The notes: generated from the letters alone by a model not told the origin. A stretch of DNA of 64,000 bases from a candidate division LCP-89 bacterium B3_LCP (GCA_005223185.1 NJBN01000014.1:20848-84847), one strand, 5' to 3'. Shown: positions 36,620 through 47,616, counted from the stretch's first letter. Translations and numbers: made by a program.

Positions 36620-36678
36620 TTACCCGAACCATTCGGGTAAAAAAAGACTAAAACCTCAGAAGACAAATTACGGGTAAA

Positions 36679-36710
36679 CAATAGGGAATGTCAACATCCA
36701 TTCCCTATTG
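36679..36710. terminator. Bidirectional hairpin between convergent genes
   Basis: A perfect 12-bp stem (CAATAGGGAATG and its complement) with an 8-nt loop. It is followed by TTATTATTCT on the plus strand and TTTACCC on the minus strand. It lies between the convergent PduS-like and GNAT genes. Confidence 0.7.
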
Positions 36711-36713
36711 TTA

Positions 36714-37184
36714 TTATTCTGTTCCCCATTCGTGCTTGGCATCAGCGTCAACAAGTTGGTAAATCATCTTTTCTTCGCTTCGCTCGAATCCCATATGCTC
36801 CAGTAGTATGCGCGTTCGTTCATTTTTCGATTCGACATTCGCCCATATACGGTGCACACCGAGGTCATGAAGCTCGTCAAGCGTTTCTTTTAGCAGTCCA
36901 CGTCCGACACCTTTATGCCTTATCGTCGGATCTACGAAGAGATCAAATATAATGCCGATGCGATAGTCGAAAATGCGCAAGGCAACCGCCCAGATATAGC
37001 CGCGTACCTCTTCGTTCTCTTCATCTTCAGCCACCAGGGTAATGTCCAACACTTTACTGGAGAGGGTGGAGAGTTTCCAACCACGAAAGACTTCCGTGGA
37101 TTCTTTGAAAACCTCGATATCCTGAGCAACATGGAGTGAGGTCAAAACGGCACGATCTTTATCTTCTGCTTTTCTTATTTTCAT
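36714..37184 (-). CDS. GNAT-family N-acetyltransferase
   Basis: 156 residues from ATG 37184, which has AGGAG 6 nt upstream; an ATG at 37190 overlaps that site and is rejected. GNAT motif A is clear: IIFDLFVDPTIRHKGVGRGLL (R-x-K-G-x-G acetyl-CoA loop), followed by VHRIWANVESKNERTRILLE and MGFERSEEKMIYQL (motif B). It transfers an acyl group from acyl-CoA to an unknown amine. It appears to be a single-gene unit between two terminators. Confidence 0.85.
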   Translation of the reverse strand: MKIRKAEDKDRAVLTSLHVAQDIEVFKESTEVFRGWKLSTLSSKVLDITLVAEDEENEEVRGYIWAVALRIFDYRIGIIFDLFVDPTIRHKGVGRGLLKETLDELHDLGVHRIWANVESKNERTRILLEHMGFERSEEKMIYQLVDADAKHEWGTE

Positions 37185-37279
37185 AAGCATCTCCTCTTCC
37201 TATTAGATTATTTTTCTTGATAATATACTATACCAATTATTTCGACCGAATTCAAGTCAAATATGATCATTCTGCGATT

Positions 37280-37308
37280 AAAAAGGGAACGGATTTAGGT
37301 CCATTCCC
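37280..37308 (-). terminator. Rho-independent terminator of the atp operon
   Basis: On the minus strand a 9-bp stem (GGGAATGGA with TCCGTTCCC, one G-U pair) and a 6-nt loop are followed by five T residues. It lies 50 bp beyond the atpC stop. Confidence 0.8.
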
Positions 37309-37358
37309 CTGATTTATACCGAATTCAGCCGGTTTCGTAATCGACTATTCAAACTTAA

Positions 37359-37763
37359 TCAGATACGTTTGGCAACACGAATCCTGTTGATGGATCGCAT
37401 CAATGCGCCTTCAGCTCTATCTAAATCTGTATCGGGCTGTTTCGATTGCACCCGTTCTGCAGCTCGTTTGCGGGCTTCCTCAGCGCGCTCTATGTCAATG
37501 TCTTCGGCGAATTCCGCAGTCTGAACCAGTATCACAGTCCGGTCAGGATTGACTTCAACGAATCCTCCTGAAGTCGCCAGAATCCTCACTTTCCCGCTTT
37601 GAGTAACGTCCACCTCGCCAACGTCCAGAGGCGTCATAAAAGGTGTATGACCGACCAAGACTCCGAAAGAACCTTCCACGCCTGGTGCGCGCAGGTGTTC
37701 AATCGGTTCAGAAAACACCAGACCGTCAGGTGTAACTATATCTAACTGAAAAGTATCCGCCAT
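37359..37763 (-). CDS. atpC: F1 ATP synthase epsilon subunit
   Basis: 134 residues, the usual length. The N-terminal beta-sandwich is recognisable (FQLDIVTPDGLVFSEPIEHL, APGVEGSFGVLVGHTPFMT, GFVEVNPDRTVILVQTAE) and the C-terminal helical hairpin follows (RAEEARKRAAERVQ, LMRSINRIRVAKR). Epsilon is part of the central stalk and can inhibit hydrolysis. Last gene of the atp operon, 44 bp after atpD. Confidence 0.97.
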   Translation of the reverse strand: MADTFQLDIVTPDGLVFSEPIEHLRAPGVEGSFGVLVGHTPFMTPLDVGEVDVTQSGKVRILATSGGFVEVNPDRTVILVQTAEFAEDIDIERAEEARKRAAERVQSKQPDTDLDRAEGALMRSINRIRVAKRI

Positions 37764-37807
37764 GTTACTGCAACCGGGGTATCCCCCAGCCTCCTGATTC
37801 CTTTTTA

Positions 37808-39292
<1,485 letters not shown>

Positions 39293-39410
39293 CTAAGATA
39301 TAATGAAGAGATTTTACTCTTTATTGTATATTCTTTAACTTCATTTATGGAGTTAAACTTATTAAACTTGCTAAGTATCGGCGTCGCCCCTGACGCCGAC
39401 AAATGTTAAT

Positions 39411-40277
39411 CTACTTCAACCCTTCCGCACCCGATACTACTTCCAGCAATTCCTTGGTGATAGCTGCCTGACGAGCCTTGTTATAGGTCAACGTCAGCGT
39501 ATCGATCAGTTCGTTGGCATTGTTGGTGGCGTTCTCCATGGCGGTCATGCGAGCACCGTGTTCAGCGGCGTTGGATTCCAAGAAAACCCGCCACATCTGC
39601 ACGTTGACATACAGTGGCAATACTCCTGACAGCACCTGCAGTGGATCAGGTTCGTAGATAAAATCCACCTGCGAAGTAGTGGTTTCTTCAGGTTCATCAG
39701 GAATAATGGGCAGCAGTTGTTCGACTATCAAATTCTGCTGTATCGCCGACTTGAATTCGTTGTAAATCAGATATACGCGGTCTAACTTTTCCTGTTTATA
39801 GAAATCGATCAGCGACTCGCCCACTGAGGCAGCAACGCCGAAATGCAGATCCTGGAATAGTTGATCGTGACGCTGCAGAACGTTGTAGTCATTCTTGGCG
39901 AAATAGTCGGAACCTTTCTTCCCTATGGTCATCATCTGGATGGTGGGATCAATCGTTTCGAAGGACTCGATTTCCTTTACCGCTCGCTTGATGATGTTGG
40001 TATTGAAACCACCGCAGAAACCGCGGTCAGCGGTTATCACAACAACGCCTATCTCTTTCGGTTCCCTGACAGCCAGCAACGGATGCTGACTACGGTCGCA
40101 GCGACCGGAAAGGTCCTTGATGACCTCACGCAGCTTGTGCGAATAGGGTCGTGCCTTTATGATATTTTCCTGCGCTCGGCGCAGCTTAGCCGCAGCCACC
40201 ATCTTCATCGCCCGCGTGATCTGCTGGGTGTTCTTAATGGATGAAATGCGGCGTTTTATCTGTTTTAGTGATGGCAT
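39411..40277 (-). CDS. atpG: F1 ATP synthase gamma subunit (central stalk)
   Basis: 288 residues. The N-terminal helix (IKRRISSIKNTQQITRAMKM), the Rossmann-like middle (VVITADRGFCGGFNTNIIKR) and the C-terminal helix (MTAMENATNNANELIDTLTL, YNKARQAAITKELLEVVSGA) are all present and typical. Gamma rotates inside the F1 head. It follows atpA by 60 bp. Confidence 0.97.
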   Translation of the reverse strand: MPSLKQIKRRISSIKNTQQITRAMKMVAAAKLRRAQENIIKARPYSHKLREVIKDLSGRCDRSQHPLLAVREPKEIGVVVITADRGFCGGFNTNIIKRAVKEIESFETIDPTIQMMTIGKKGSDYFAKNDYNVLQRHDQLFQDLHFGVAASVGESLIDFYKQEKLDRVYLIYNEFKSAIQQNLIVEQLLPIIPDEPEETTTSQVDFIYEPDPLQVLSGVLPLYVNVQMWRVFLESNAAEHGARMTAMENATNNANELIDTLTLTYNKARQAAITKELLEVVSGAEGLK

Positions 40278-40337
40278 GGAGATCGATTAAGATTAAGTCG
40301 TTCCAGATCTTACTAAATTGACTTTAGAGACTGCCTT

Positions 40338-41888
40338 TCAAGCAGCTTCTTCTACCGCGAATCCCTTGCCGAATTCCTCGATAGCACTCTTAAGTTTGCC
40401 TTCGAGTTCTTCGGAAATCTTACCTTCGTCCAGGATGCTCTTCAGGAGGTCTTGATGAGAGGCACGCATATATTTAATCAGCTCATCCTGATAGCGCTTG
40501 ATTTCAGCGGTGGGGATTTTGTCCATGAACCCATTAACAGCGGAGAAAATTACCGCCACCTGTTCTTCCATGGGAATGGGCGCATACTGTCCCTGTTTCA
40601 GTACTTCAACTAAACGTTCACCGCGATTAAGCTGTGCTAAAGTTGCTTTGTCCAAATCAGAACCGAACTGAGCGAAAGCTGCCAGCTCACGATACTGGGC
40701 TAAATCCAACCTCAGGGTTCCGGCAACCTGACGCATAGCCTTGGTCTGGGCGTTACCACCGACACGAGAAACGGAAATACCGACGTTAATAGCCGGACGA
40801 ACGCCAGCATAAAAGAGATCGGGTTCTAAGAAGATCTGACCGTCGGTAATGGAAATCACGTTGGTGGGAATGTAGGCGGATACGTCACCTGCTTGAGTTT
40901 CAATTATGGGCAGTGCTGTCAACGAACCACCAGGCGCCGAACAGCCCGCTCCAGCTGCGACTTCCGGGTCTCCAGACATTTTCGCGGCGCGTTCCAACAA
41001 CCTTGAATGCAGGTTAAAAATGTCGCCGGGGTAGGCTTCACGTCCGGGGGGACGGCGCAGCAGCAGCGACAACTGGCGGTAAGCCCAGGCGTGCTTGGTC
41101 AGATCATCATATACGATGAGAGCATGTCTGCCTGAATCCCGGAAATACTCGCCGATAGCAGCACCGGAGAAGGGAGCGATGTACTGAATCGGCGCTGTCT
41201 CATCAGCAGTGGACGAAACTACGATAGTGTGATCCATGGCGCCGTTTTCTTCCAGGACTTTTACCACCTTGGCGATGGTGGATCCCTTCTGACCAATAGC
41301 CACGTAGATACAGATTACATCCTTGCCCTTCTGGTTTATTATGGCATCTATAACCAGAGCTGTTTTCCCGGTCTGGCGGTCACCAATGATGAGCTCACGC
41401 TGACCTCTGCCGACGGGAACCATAGCGTCGATAGCCATAATTCCGGTATCCAGAGGCTCCTTAACCGGCTGACGGTAAATCACGCCGGGCGCCTTTTTTT
41501 CAGCAGGGCGGTAAGTATCGGTTTCTATAGGTCCTTTTCCGTCAAGCGGGATTCCGATAGGGTTGATGACTCGACCTAAGAGCGCATCTCCAACCGGCAC
41601 TTCCACGATGCGGTTGGTGCGGCGTACGATATCGCCTTCCTTGATCTTGGTGTAGTCACCGAAAATAGCGATACCGACATTATCCTCTTCAAGGTTCAAT
41701 GTCATACCATAGGCATCACCGGGAAACTGTACTAACTCAGAAGCCATGACATTTTCCAGACCGTAAACGCGAGCGATACCATCGCCAACCTGGATGACTT
41801 CGCCCACCTCATCGACTTCGGTTTTTGCGTCGAAGCCAGCGATCTGTTTTTTAATTATCGAAGTTATTTCTTCGGGTTTAATTTGCAT
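40338..41888 (-). CDS. atpA: F1 ATP synthase alpha subunit
   Basis: 516 residues. It has the N-terminal crown ([20 protein letters not shown]), P-loop [29 protein letters not shown] and the arginine-finger region [20 protein letters not shown]. Nucleotide binding is non-catalytic, and the Arg completes the beta site. Standard position between atpH and atpG. Confidence 0.98.
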   Translation of the reverse strand: MQIKPEEITSIIKKQIAGFDAKTEVDEVGEVIQVGDGIARVYGLENVMASELVQFPGDAYGMTLNLEEDNVGIAIFGDYTKIKEGDIVRRTNRIVEVPVGDALLGRVINPIGIPLDGKGPIETDTYRPAEKKAPGVIYRQPVKEPLDTGIMAIDAMVPVGRGQRELIIGDRQTGKTALVIDAIINQKGKDVICIYVAIGQKGSTIAKVVKVLEENGAMDHTIVVSSTADETAPIQYIAPFSGAAIGEYFRDSGRHALIVYDDLTKHAWAYRQLSLLLRRPPGREAYPGDIFNLHSRLLERAAKMSGDPEVAAGAGCSAPGGSLTALPIIETQAGDVSAYIPTNVISITDGQIFLEPDLFYAGVRPAINVGISVSRVGGNAQTKAMRQVAGTLRLDLAQYRELAAFAQFGSDLDKATLAQLNRGERLVEVLKQGQYAPIPMEEQVAVIFSAVNGFMDKIPTAEIKRYQDELIKYMRASHQDLLKSILDEGKISEELEGKLKSAIEEFGKGFAVEEAA

Positions 41889-41973
41889 TGTTAAAGTCCC
41901 TTATGCCATTCGATTTATTTCGAATGCTGGTTACATACCAGATCACTAATTTTACTGTATTACTATCGAATCG

Positions 41974-42516
41974 TCAGCGAGTACTCATTAATTCTTCGCG
42001 TAATGAGGCTAATCTGCCAATGATGGTAGCATCTAAAAGCTGATGTCCGATCTGCAGGCGGATTCCACCCAACAGGGTTTCATCCAATTCGCATTTGAGA
42101 ATGACGTTCTTGCCGGTGCGCTTCGCCAGTTTATCCGAGATAGCGTCTTTTTGATCACCTGTAAGTTCAACGGCAGAGATGACTTTAACGTCAATCCGTG
42201 AACGGTAGTCATCCCAGTACTTGTTGAAAGCTGCGGCAGCATACGGCAGAACTTCCTGCCTTCTTTTGCGCATCACCAGATCCAGGAAATTTCCGAAATA
42301 CTTCGACCACGGCTTCGCATAGGCTTTCTTGAGCAGATCCAGCTTGACCGAACCCCGGACGTTAGGGCTGTCTAAGTACTCTCTTAGAACCTGAACCTCT
42401 TCATAGAGTTTAGCCAGTACGTCAAGTTCGGCAGCAATGGATTCGATGCTTTTATTTTCCACTGCCAGATCGAATAATGGGCGTGTGTAAATACGGACTA
42501 AAGCGTCGTTTTTCAT
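41974..42516 (-). CDS. atpH: F1 ATP synthase delta subunit (OSCP-like)
   Basis: 180 residues, family length. It has an N-terminal helical domain (LVRIYTRPLFDLAVENKSIE, LREYLDSPNVRGSVKLDLL) and the C-terminal signature DETLLGGIRLQIGHQLLDAT. Delta links the peripheral stalk (b) to the top of F1. It follows atpF by 96 bp. Confidence 0.96.
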   Translation of the reverse strand: MKNDALVRIYTRPLFDLAVENKSIESIAAELDVLAKLYEEVQVLREYLDSPNVRGSVKLDLLKKAYAKPWSKYFGNFLDLVMRKRRQEVLPYAAAAFNKYWDDYRSRIDVKVISAVELTGDQKDAISDKLAKRTGKNVILKCELDETLLGGIRLQIGHQLLDATIIGRLASLREELMSTR

Positions 42517-42612
42517 TGATTAGTTCCCAATTCCGCAAAGTGCTCTTAAGGGTGACCGCACCTCTGATGCACGAAAACCAACCAGCACCAGCGAGGCGCT
42601 GCAGCGCGTAAG

Positions 42613-43101
42613 TTAATTCAATCCATCAATTTCACGCTGAATCAGATCGCGATGATCTTCCGCGCGAAGTGCCTGACCGATAACTTTTCCTGCTGCGGTG
42701 ATAGCGATTTCCACCACTTCCTGCCGGAGTTCCTGGGCGGCTTTCTGCCTCTCCAGTTCGATATCAGCCTTGGCTTTCTCCAGGATGGACTGTGCTTCAG
42801 CTTCCACCTGAGCTTTTTTCTCTTCATGAAGAGCTTCGGCGCGGGTGGTCGCTTCGCTGATCAGCTTCTGCGATTCTTTACGAGCATCGTCCAGTTGTTT
42901 CTGATACTTTTTGAGGAGTTCTTCTGCTTCGTTGTGCGCATTTTTGGCGTCCTCGATGTCTTTCTTAATACCATCTTCACGAGCTTGCAGACCCTGGACG
43001 ATTGGTCCCCAAGCCCACTTTTTTAAGACGAATATTAACACCAGAAAGACGGCTGCGGTCCAGATAATGGACCCGGGTTGAGGCATTATAATGTCCTGCA
43101 T
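42613..43101 (-). CDS. atpF: Fo ATP synthase b subunit (peripheral stalk)
   Basis: 162 residues. One N-terminal membrane helix (SIIWTAAVFLVLIFVLKKW) precedes a long charged helix rich in A/E/K/Q (about 30-140). It ends with the usual AAGKVIGQALRAEDHRDLI segment. Only one b-type gene is present, so the stalk is probably a b homodimer. The gene is 9 bp downstream of atpE. Confidence 0.96.
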   Translation of the reverse strand: MQDIIMPQPGSIIWTAAVFLVLIFVLKKWAWGPIVQGLQAREDGIKKDIEDAKNAHNEAEELLKKYQKQLDDARKESQKLISEATTRAEALHEEKKAQVEAEAQSILEKAKADIELERQKAAQELRQEVVEIAITAAGKVIGQALRAEDHRDLIQREIDGLN

Positions 43102-43110
43102 TCTTGCTTC

Positions 43111-43338
43111 CTATTTCAGAGCGATGAGCATACAGATGACGGCGTTAAAGAAGGCAACACCTTCGATCAACGCTGCCGAAATCAGCATGGCTGTTTGGAT
43201 CTTTCCTGCGGCTTCTGGTTGACGGGCGATACCGTCCATAGCTTGTCCTGCGATACGACCGATACCCAGGCCAGCACCTAAGGTTACTATACCGGCGCCC
43301 AGACCAGCGCCCATGAATCCAAATGCGAGGTTTTCCAT
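43111..43338 (-). CDS. atpE: Fo ATP synthase c subunit (rotor ring)
   Basis: 75 residues with two helices. Helix 1 has the Gly-rich packing motif GAGLGIG and the loop is IARQPEAAGK. The ion-carrying carboxylate is Glu59 in ALIEGVAFF. The residues that coordinate Na+ in Na+-type rings (Gln in helix 1, and Ser/Thr directly after the Glu) are Arg28 and Gly60 here, so a proton-type ring is expected. Confidence 0.96.
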   Translation of the reverse strand: MENLAFGFMGAGLGAGIVTLGAGLGIGRIAGQAMDGIARQPEAAGKIQTAMLISAALIEGVAFFNAVICMLIALK

Positions 43339-43421
43339 TGGTACCTTTCTCCGTTTGTGAATTTATTTACTGTTGTGGTTATTTAAAATCTTGAAAAGTG
43401 ACGTTTCTGAACAGACAACCC

Positions 43422-44408
43422 CTAATGTTCACCTGACACTGCTGCTCCGATGAAGAGCGAAGACAGCATGGTAAAGATATACGCCTGCAGAAAAGCCACG
43501 AACAGTTCCAGCAAGGATATCGCCACCGCACCTACGATAGCCACCGGAGCGATGAAGTAACTCGATATCAACCCTAAGAAGACCGTTATGACTGCATGAC
43601 CCGCCAGCATGTTAGCGAACAGCCGGATGCACAAGGCGAAATGCTTCACCAAAATTCCGGCAATTTCAATCGGGAACAGGATCGGTATCACGAAAGCAGG
43701 TATGCCGTGCGGAATAAAGGAGCCCATATATTTTAACGGTCCGTGTATAATCATCCCCGAACCGACCATCACTATTAAGGATACACTCGCCAGAGCGCCG
43801 GTCACCGCAATATTGCCGGTGGATGAAGACCCATAAGGGATCATCCCTAATAGATTGGAAAATAGAACGAAGAAGAAAGCGGTCAGGAAAAATGAGAGGT
43901 ATTTTCTGCCGTATTTCGATCCTAAGTTAGGATAAACAACCTCATCACGGATGAATACGATCAGCACTTCGATGAAATTAGACCATCCGTGAGGTACACC
44001 TGAACCGACTTTCCTGCGGGGAAATACTAAGACAATGAGTAGAATAGCTGCCGTGATCAACATGATGGTATGCTTGGTGATCGGCAAGTGATAACCACCG
44101 ATGGATAGTACCGGCAGATGGAAATCCATCCCGAAGAATTCGTAGTGATTGGAATCCATCAGGTGGTGCGTGAGAAGCCCCAGGACGCCAGTATCTTCCT
44201 CACCATGTTCACCATGACCACCAGCTTCAGCGGAAGCTGCTTCGCCATGAGTCTCAGCGTCTGTTCCGTGCTCAGCTTCAACCGTTTCTTGATGACTATC
44301 GCCTGTTGAAGCGGCACCGGAATGATCTGCGTGTTCATCAGCCTGAAGTTGTCCACCAAATAAAATCAGTGGAAGGATTATCAGAACCAACCCAACTAAA
44401 CGACTCAT
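43422..44408 (-). CDS. atpB: Fo ATP synthase a subunit, with a His-rich N-terminal extension
   Basis: 328 residues from ATG 44408, which overlaps the atpI stop as ATGA and starts directly into a hydrophobic signal-like segment; ATGs at 44426 and 44447 are alternatives. After that helix comes an unusual acidic, His-rich stretch (about 23-70, HADHSGAASTGDSH and GGHGEHGEEDTG). The core is a normal a subunit, with FALCIRLFANMLAGHAVITV carrying the essential Arg and FLQAYIFTMLSSLFIGAAV at the end. It forms the ion half-channels against the c ring. Confidence 0.94.
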   Translation of the reverse strand: MSRLVGLVLIILPLILFGGQLQADEHADHSGAASTGDSHQETVEAEHGTDAETHGEAASAEAGGHGEHGEEDTGVLGLLTHHLMDSNHYEFFGMDFHLPVLSIGGYHLPITKHTIMLITAAILLIVLVFPRRKVGSGVPHGWSNFIEVLIVFIRDEVVYPNLGSKYGRKYLSFFLTAFFFVLFSNLLGMIPYGSSSTGNIAVTGALASVSLIVMVGSGMIIHGPLKYMGSFIPHGIPAFVIPILFPIEIAGILVKHFALCIRLFANMLAGHAVITVFLGLISSYFIAPVAIVGAVAISLLELFVAFLQAYIFTMLSSLFIGAAVSGEH

Positions 44409-44740
44409 TGAGAATCTATCGTACATCGGCGTATTTTCCAGATACATGGGATGATTTCCAGAAACATAGAAATGAAATAACCGGCAAAAAAGCCATATAC
44501 CAGCGGTTTTGGACTTAATGCTGAGTACTTAATCGCTAAATATAATCCAACTATCGCTAATAACAATTTGACCAGTACCGACACGACGAAGCGAATCAAC
44601 AATGCCTGCACACCGCGTGAGCAGCCCGGCCATAAAATAAATAAACCTATCAGTCCCAGAGCCGATCCACAGATCATCCCCAAGACCCAGTCGGGAATTC
44701 CCAACACTATTATTGTCCCACCATAAAGAAACCTTTGCAA
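44405..44740 (-). CDS. atpI: Small membrane protein in atpI position (AtpI/AtpR-like)
   Basis: 111 residues with three to four membrane helices (VLGMICGSALGLIGLFILW, RFVVSVLVKLLLAIVGLYLA, YGFFAGYFISMFLEIIPCIW). It lies between atpZ and atpB, the standard place for the ATP synthase I chain, which helps assemble the c ring. Sequence similarity is low, as usual for this family, so the assignment rests on size, topology and position. It overlaps atpB by 4 bp. Confidence 0.7.
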   Translation of the reverse strand: MQRFLYGGTIIVLGIPDWVLGMICGSALGLIGLFILWPGCSRGVQALLIRFVVSVLVKLLLAIVGLYLAIKYSALSPKPLVYGFFAGYFISMFLEIIPCIWKIRRCTIDSQ

Positions 44741-44770
44741 CAGGGCAGGATTGGAATCAGTCTGGTTGAA

Positions 44771-45076
44771 TCAAAGTGTGTTTTCCTTTTTCTCGGAACC
44801 GCTCTCTGATTCCTCGTCTTCTTGTATTTTCTTCAACTGGAGAAAGAGACTGTAGAAACTGCCACCCAATCCCCAGAAAACACCTATTAAAAGAAATAAA
44901 GGGGACGATCCTAACTTTGAATCAACCCAACGCCCTATGAAGAGCCCAACCAGAACTGACACAGCTAAGGTCAGTGCCCAGCGTAAAGCCAAATCGAACG
45001 ATTGGGGAAGTCTTCCGAATCCCATGCCGAAAGGCGAGCGATTCTTTTCCCCCGGTGATTTATCCTCCGGAGGCAT
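44771..45076 (-). CDS. atpZ: AtpZ/AtpQ-type F1Fo-associated membrane protein (PF09527-like)
   Basis: 101 residues, two membrane helices. The family pattern is clear: VGLFIGRWVDSKLGSSPLFL (G-x-x-x-D-x-x-x-G-x-x-P) and then GVFWGLGGSFYSLFLQLKK. AtpZ proteins are encoded at the head of many atp operons and have been linked to Mg2+/Ca2+ transport or complex assembly. It begins 10 bp after the bactofilin stop. Confidence 0.88.
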   Translation of the reverse strand: MPPEDKSPGEKNRSPFGMGFGRLPQSFDLALRWALTLAVSVLVGLFIGRWVDSKLGSSPLFLLIGVFWGLGGSFYSLFLQLKKIQEDEESESGSEKKENTL

Positions 45077-45086
45077 TGATAATCAC

Positions 45087-45521
45087 CTATTCAGCAGGTT
45101 CGGTTTCCGGTTCAGGAGACAGCTGAATGCGGTGCGGTGTTTCTTCAACCCTCGTGCGTTCGGTTGTCCCCATGGCTGATCGTCCACTGAATGTGGCGCC
45201 ATCAATGATGACCAACCGAGCCGCTTCTAAATCTCCGGTAAGGCGACTACCAGCTTCAAGTGTAATCAAACCACCTGATTTTAAAGAGCCCTCAACCTGG
45301 CCGCCCACCACGATATTTTCACCTATCAAAGTCCCTTCGATTCTTCCGGTTGAACCGACAGTGATGGTGTCAGAGCTTTCTAATTCCCCGTTCAAGCGCC
45401 CGTCAATTCTAACCGCGTGCTTGACTGTCAGCTTTCCTTCGACGATCGCTTCATGGCCAATGATGGTTCCCAATTCCGAACCATTCCTGCTTCGAGCACT
45501 CGATGATTTCATACTTAGCAT
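45087..45521 (-). CDS. Bactofilin (polymer-forming cytoskeletal protein)
   Basis: 144 residues. The central beta-helix domain has the short repeated turns typical of PF04519: TIIGHEAIVEGKLTVKHAV, VRIDGRLNGELESSDTITVG, GRIEGTLIGENIVVGGQVEG, GDLEAARLVIIDGATFSG. Termini are short, charged and disordered. Bactofilins polymerise without nucleotide and place cell-wall enzymes. The M23 peptidase 22 bp upstream is a common partner. GGGGGA lies 7 nt before the start. Confidence 0.93.
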   Translation of the reverse strand: MLSMKSSSARSRNGSELGTIIGHEAIVEGKLTVKHAVRIDGRLNGELESSDTITVGSTGRIEGTLIGENIVVGGQVEGSLKSGGLITLEAGSRLTGDLEAARLVIIDGATFSGRSAMGTTERTRVEETPHRIQLSPEPETEPAE

Positions 45522-45543
45522 TACAGCATCCCCCGATTTAAGT

Positions 45544-46392
45544 TTACAAAGCGGTCAGGAATCCAATAGGATCTAAGGGCTGACTACCCAGCCAGATTTC
45601 AAAATGCAGGTGCGGCGCACTGGACTGTCCAGTATTACCCAGCAAAGCAATAGGAGTTCCTCGATCGATAAACTGCCTGGGTTTCACCAGATTGACCTGA
45701 TTGTGACCATATACGCTGAAATAGCCCGAAGAGTGAGCCAGAACAATCAAATTACCGAAGACGTCAGACCAGCCACACCAGGTTACAATACCGCCAGCAG
45801 TGGCTTTTACGACTTCTCCCTCCTTCCCGACGATATCGATTCCACAGTGCGATAAGCCGGGGACGACAGGGTTATACTCAAAACCTCTGCTGATAAAACC
45901 TTCAACAGGCCACAATGAAGGCACTTCAAAATCTTGTAGAAATACCGGCGCTGTTGATTCCTTAGCATTCCCTGAGACGTGGAAAGGCGTATGGTCTTTG
46001 CGCCTTAATCTACCATCGGGGATTGCCAGTTCAGAGTAGGAAAAGTTGCTATCCGATGGAATGTAAGTGGTTCCTGTAACTTCTAATTCCAGGTCTGCGC
46101 CCAGTGCACGCCTTATCTGGTTCTCGAAGATCTTTAGATTCTTGACCCGATCCTCTAATTCGGCGACGCGCTGATGTTCTGCGCGGTACTGTTGATTTTC
46201 AAGCGCTAAGAATTCCGCCTGGTTAGCGCGCTGATATAGTTCACTCCAGGTGAATAAAATAACAAGAAAGAGCACAAATCCCAAGATTATGACAACAGAA
46301 GCAATCTTCAGAACGAGATAAGAAACCTTGAAAGTGTGAGGCGTACCCTCTAAATCGGGCACGATCAGAATTGTTGCCTTCTGACCTTTCAT
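45544..46392 (-). CDS. Membrane-anchored M23 peptidase
   Basis: 282 residues. A membrane helix (about 24-48) precedes a coiled coil (about 50-95, LALENQQYRAEHQRVAELED). The C-terminal lysostaphin-type domain keeps the zinc ligands: SHCGIDIVG (H-x3-D) and HLHFE (H-x-H). GNTGQSSAPHLHFEIWLGS is characteristic. It should cut peptide cross-links in peptidoglycan on the outer side of the inner membrane. M23-bactofilin pairs shape cells in several bacteria. Confidence 0.93.
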   Translation of the reverse strand: MKGQKATILIVPDLEGTPHTFKVSYLVLKIASVVIILGFVLFLVILFTWSELYQRANQAEFLALENQQYRAEHQRVAELEDRVKNLKIFENQIRRALGADLELEVTGTTYIPSDSNFSYSELAIPDGRLRRKDHTPFHVSGNAKESTAPVFLQDFEVPSLWPVEGFISRGFEYNPVVPGLSHCGIDIVGKEGEVVKATAGGIVTWCGWSDVFGNLIVLAHSSGYFSVYGHNQVNLVKPRQFIDRGTPIALLGNTGQSSAPHLHFEIWLGSQPLDPIGFLTAL

Positions 46393-46550
46393 CTGTTGTT
46401 AGCGAGGAAATTTGAATTGAAAAAGTTAATTAATCTTTTCTACCAAGTCAATTCTTTTTTAATATTTTTACTTTAAAGCCCATTTCAATAAACGGAATTC
46501 AATGATTGTAAATGAATCGTTCAATACGGGAGAAAAAGAGAGCGAATTTT

Positions 46551-47558
46551 CTATATATATTGTTTGCTAATGAGATATTCCAGTATCTGCACTGCATTGG
46601 TTGCCGCACCCTTGCGCAGGTTGTCAGTGACGATCCAGACATCCAAAGAATGAGACTGTCCGGGAGTCTGTCTGATCCTGCCAACAAAGACATTGTCATC
46701 ACCGACACATTCAGAGGGAAGAGGGTACTTATCCACACCCGGCTCATCAATGACGGTTATTCCTGGCGAAGCTTGCAGAATAGATCTCGCCTCTTCAGGG
46801 TGAACTTCCCTGTCAAAAAACAAGTGCACCGATTCCCCATGACAATGAGTTACCGGAACGCGAACGGCAGTAGGAAAAACATCCAGGCCAGGTAATCGAA
46901 GAATCTTGCGGGTTTCACAAATAAGTTTGGTCTCTTCTGAGAAGTAACCATTATCATCCAGTTCTCCGATTCCGGGGATCAGATTATCAGCCAAGATGTG
47001 AGGGAACGGATCTGTACCTGACATATCCCCAGATTGCTGAGCAAGCAACCTCGATTTTCCCTTGTTCCCAGCTCCGGAAGCTGACTGATAGGTGCAAACG
47101 ACTACTTCCTTCAGTCGGTAAGCCTGATGTAAAGGAGCAAGTGCCATAACCAACTGTATGGTCGAACAGTTGGGATTGGCTATAATCTTATGCTGTTCAG
47201 AAATCGTATCGGCATTAACTTCAGGCACAACAAGTGGAACATTTTCATTTTGCCGGAACGCCGAACTATTGTCAATGCACGTAATGCCAGCTTCAATTAG
47301 CCTGGGAATCCATCCCTTCGCCACATCTGATCCGGCAGATAGGAGGGCAACATCCGTCTGTCGCCAAATCTGATCTTTTAGACCCGTAATTTTACACTCG
47401 GCGTTGTGGAAAGGGAAACTTTTTCCACGGGATTTATCAGTAGCTACCGGGAATAACTGCCTGATGGGGCTCTCTCTATCTTCCAGCACCTTAGCCATAG
47501 TGCGTCCCACCAGACCCGTGGCACCGATGATCGCCAGCTTTACGCCGTTATCTTTCAT
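46551..47558 (-). CDS. asd: Aspartate-semialdehyde dehydrogenase
   Basis: 335 residues. It has the NADP-binding loop AIIGATGLVGRTM, the catalytic Cys in IANPNCSTIQLVMAL, YQSASGAGNKG and the proton-shuttle His segment RVPVTHCHGESVHLFF. The enzyme reduces aspartyl phosphate to the semialdehyde for lysine/diaminopimelate, threonine and methionine synthesis. It lies 158 bp upstream of the M23 gene; no aspartokinase is in the window. Confidence 0.95.
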   Translation of the reverse strand: MKDNGVKLAIIGATGLVGRTMAKVLEDRESPIRQLFPVATDKSRGKSFPFHNAECKITGLKDQIWRQTDVALLSAGSDVAKGWIPRLIEAGITCIDNSSAFRQNENVPLVVPEVNADTISEQHKIIANPNCSTIQLVMALAPLHQAYRLKEVVVCTYQSASGAGNKGKSRLLAQQSGDMSGTDPFPHILADNLIPGIGELDDNGYFSEETKLICETRKILRLPGLDVFPTAVRVPVTHCHGESVHLFFDREVHPEEARSILQASPGITVIDEPGVDKYPLPSECVGDDNVFVGRIRQTPGQSHSLDVWIVTDNLRKGAATNAVQILEYLISKQYI

Positions 47559-47616
47559 CCATCTTTCTTATGGGAAATCGAATTGTAAGGGATGCCAAAG
47601 CCCTAATAATATCAGA

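Noticed and set aside
36628-36648. Hairpin TTACCCGAA...TTCGGGTAA right after the PduS-like stop as a terminator
   Set aside because: It is followed by A residues, not T, on the plus strand; the stronger hairpin at 36679-36710 is the better candidate.
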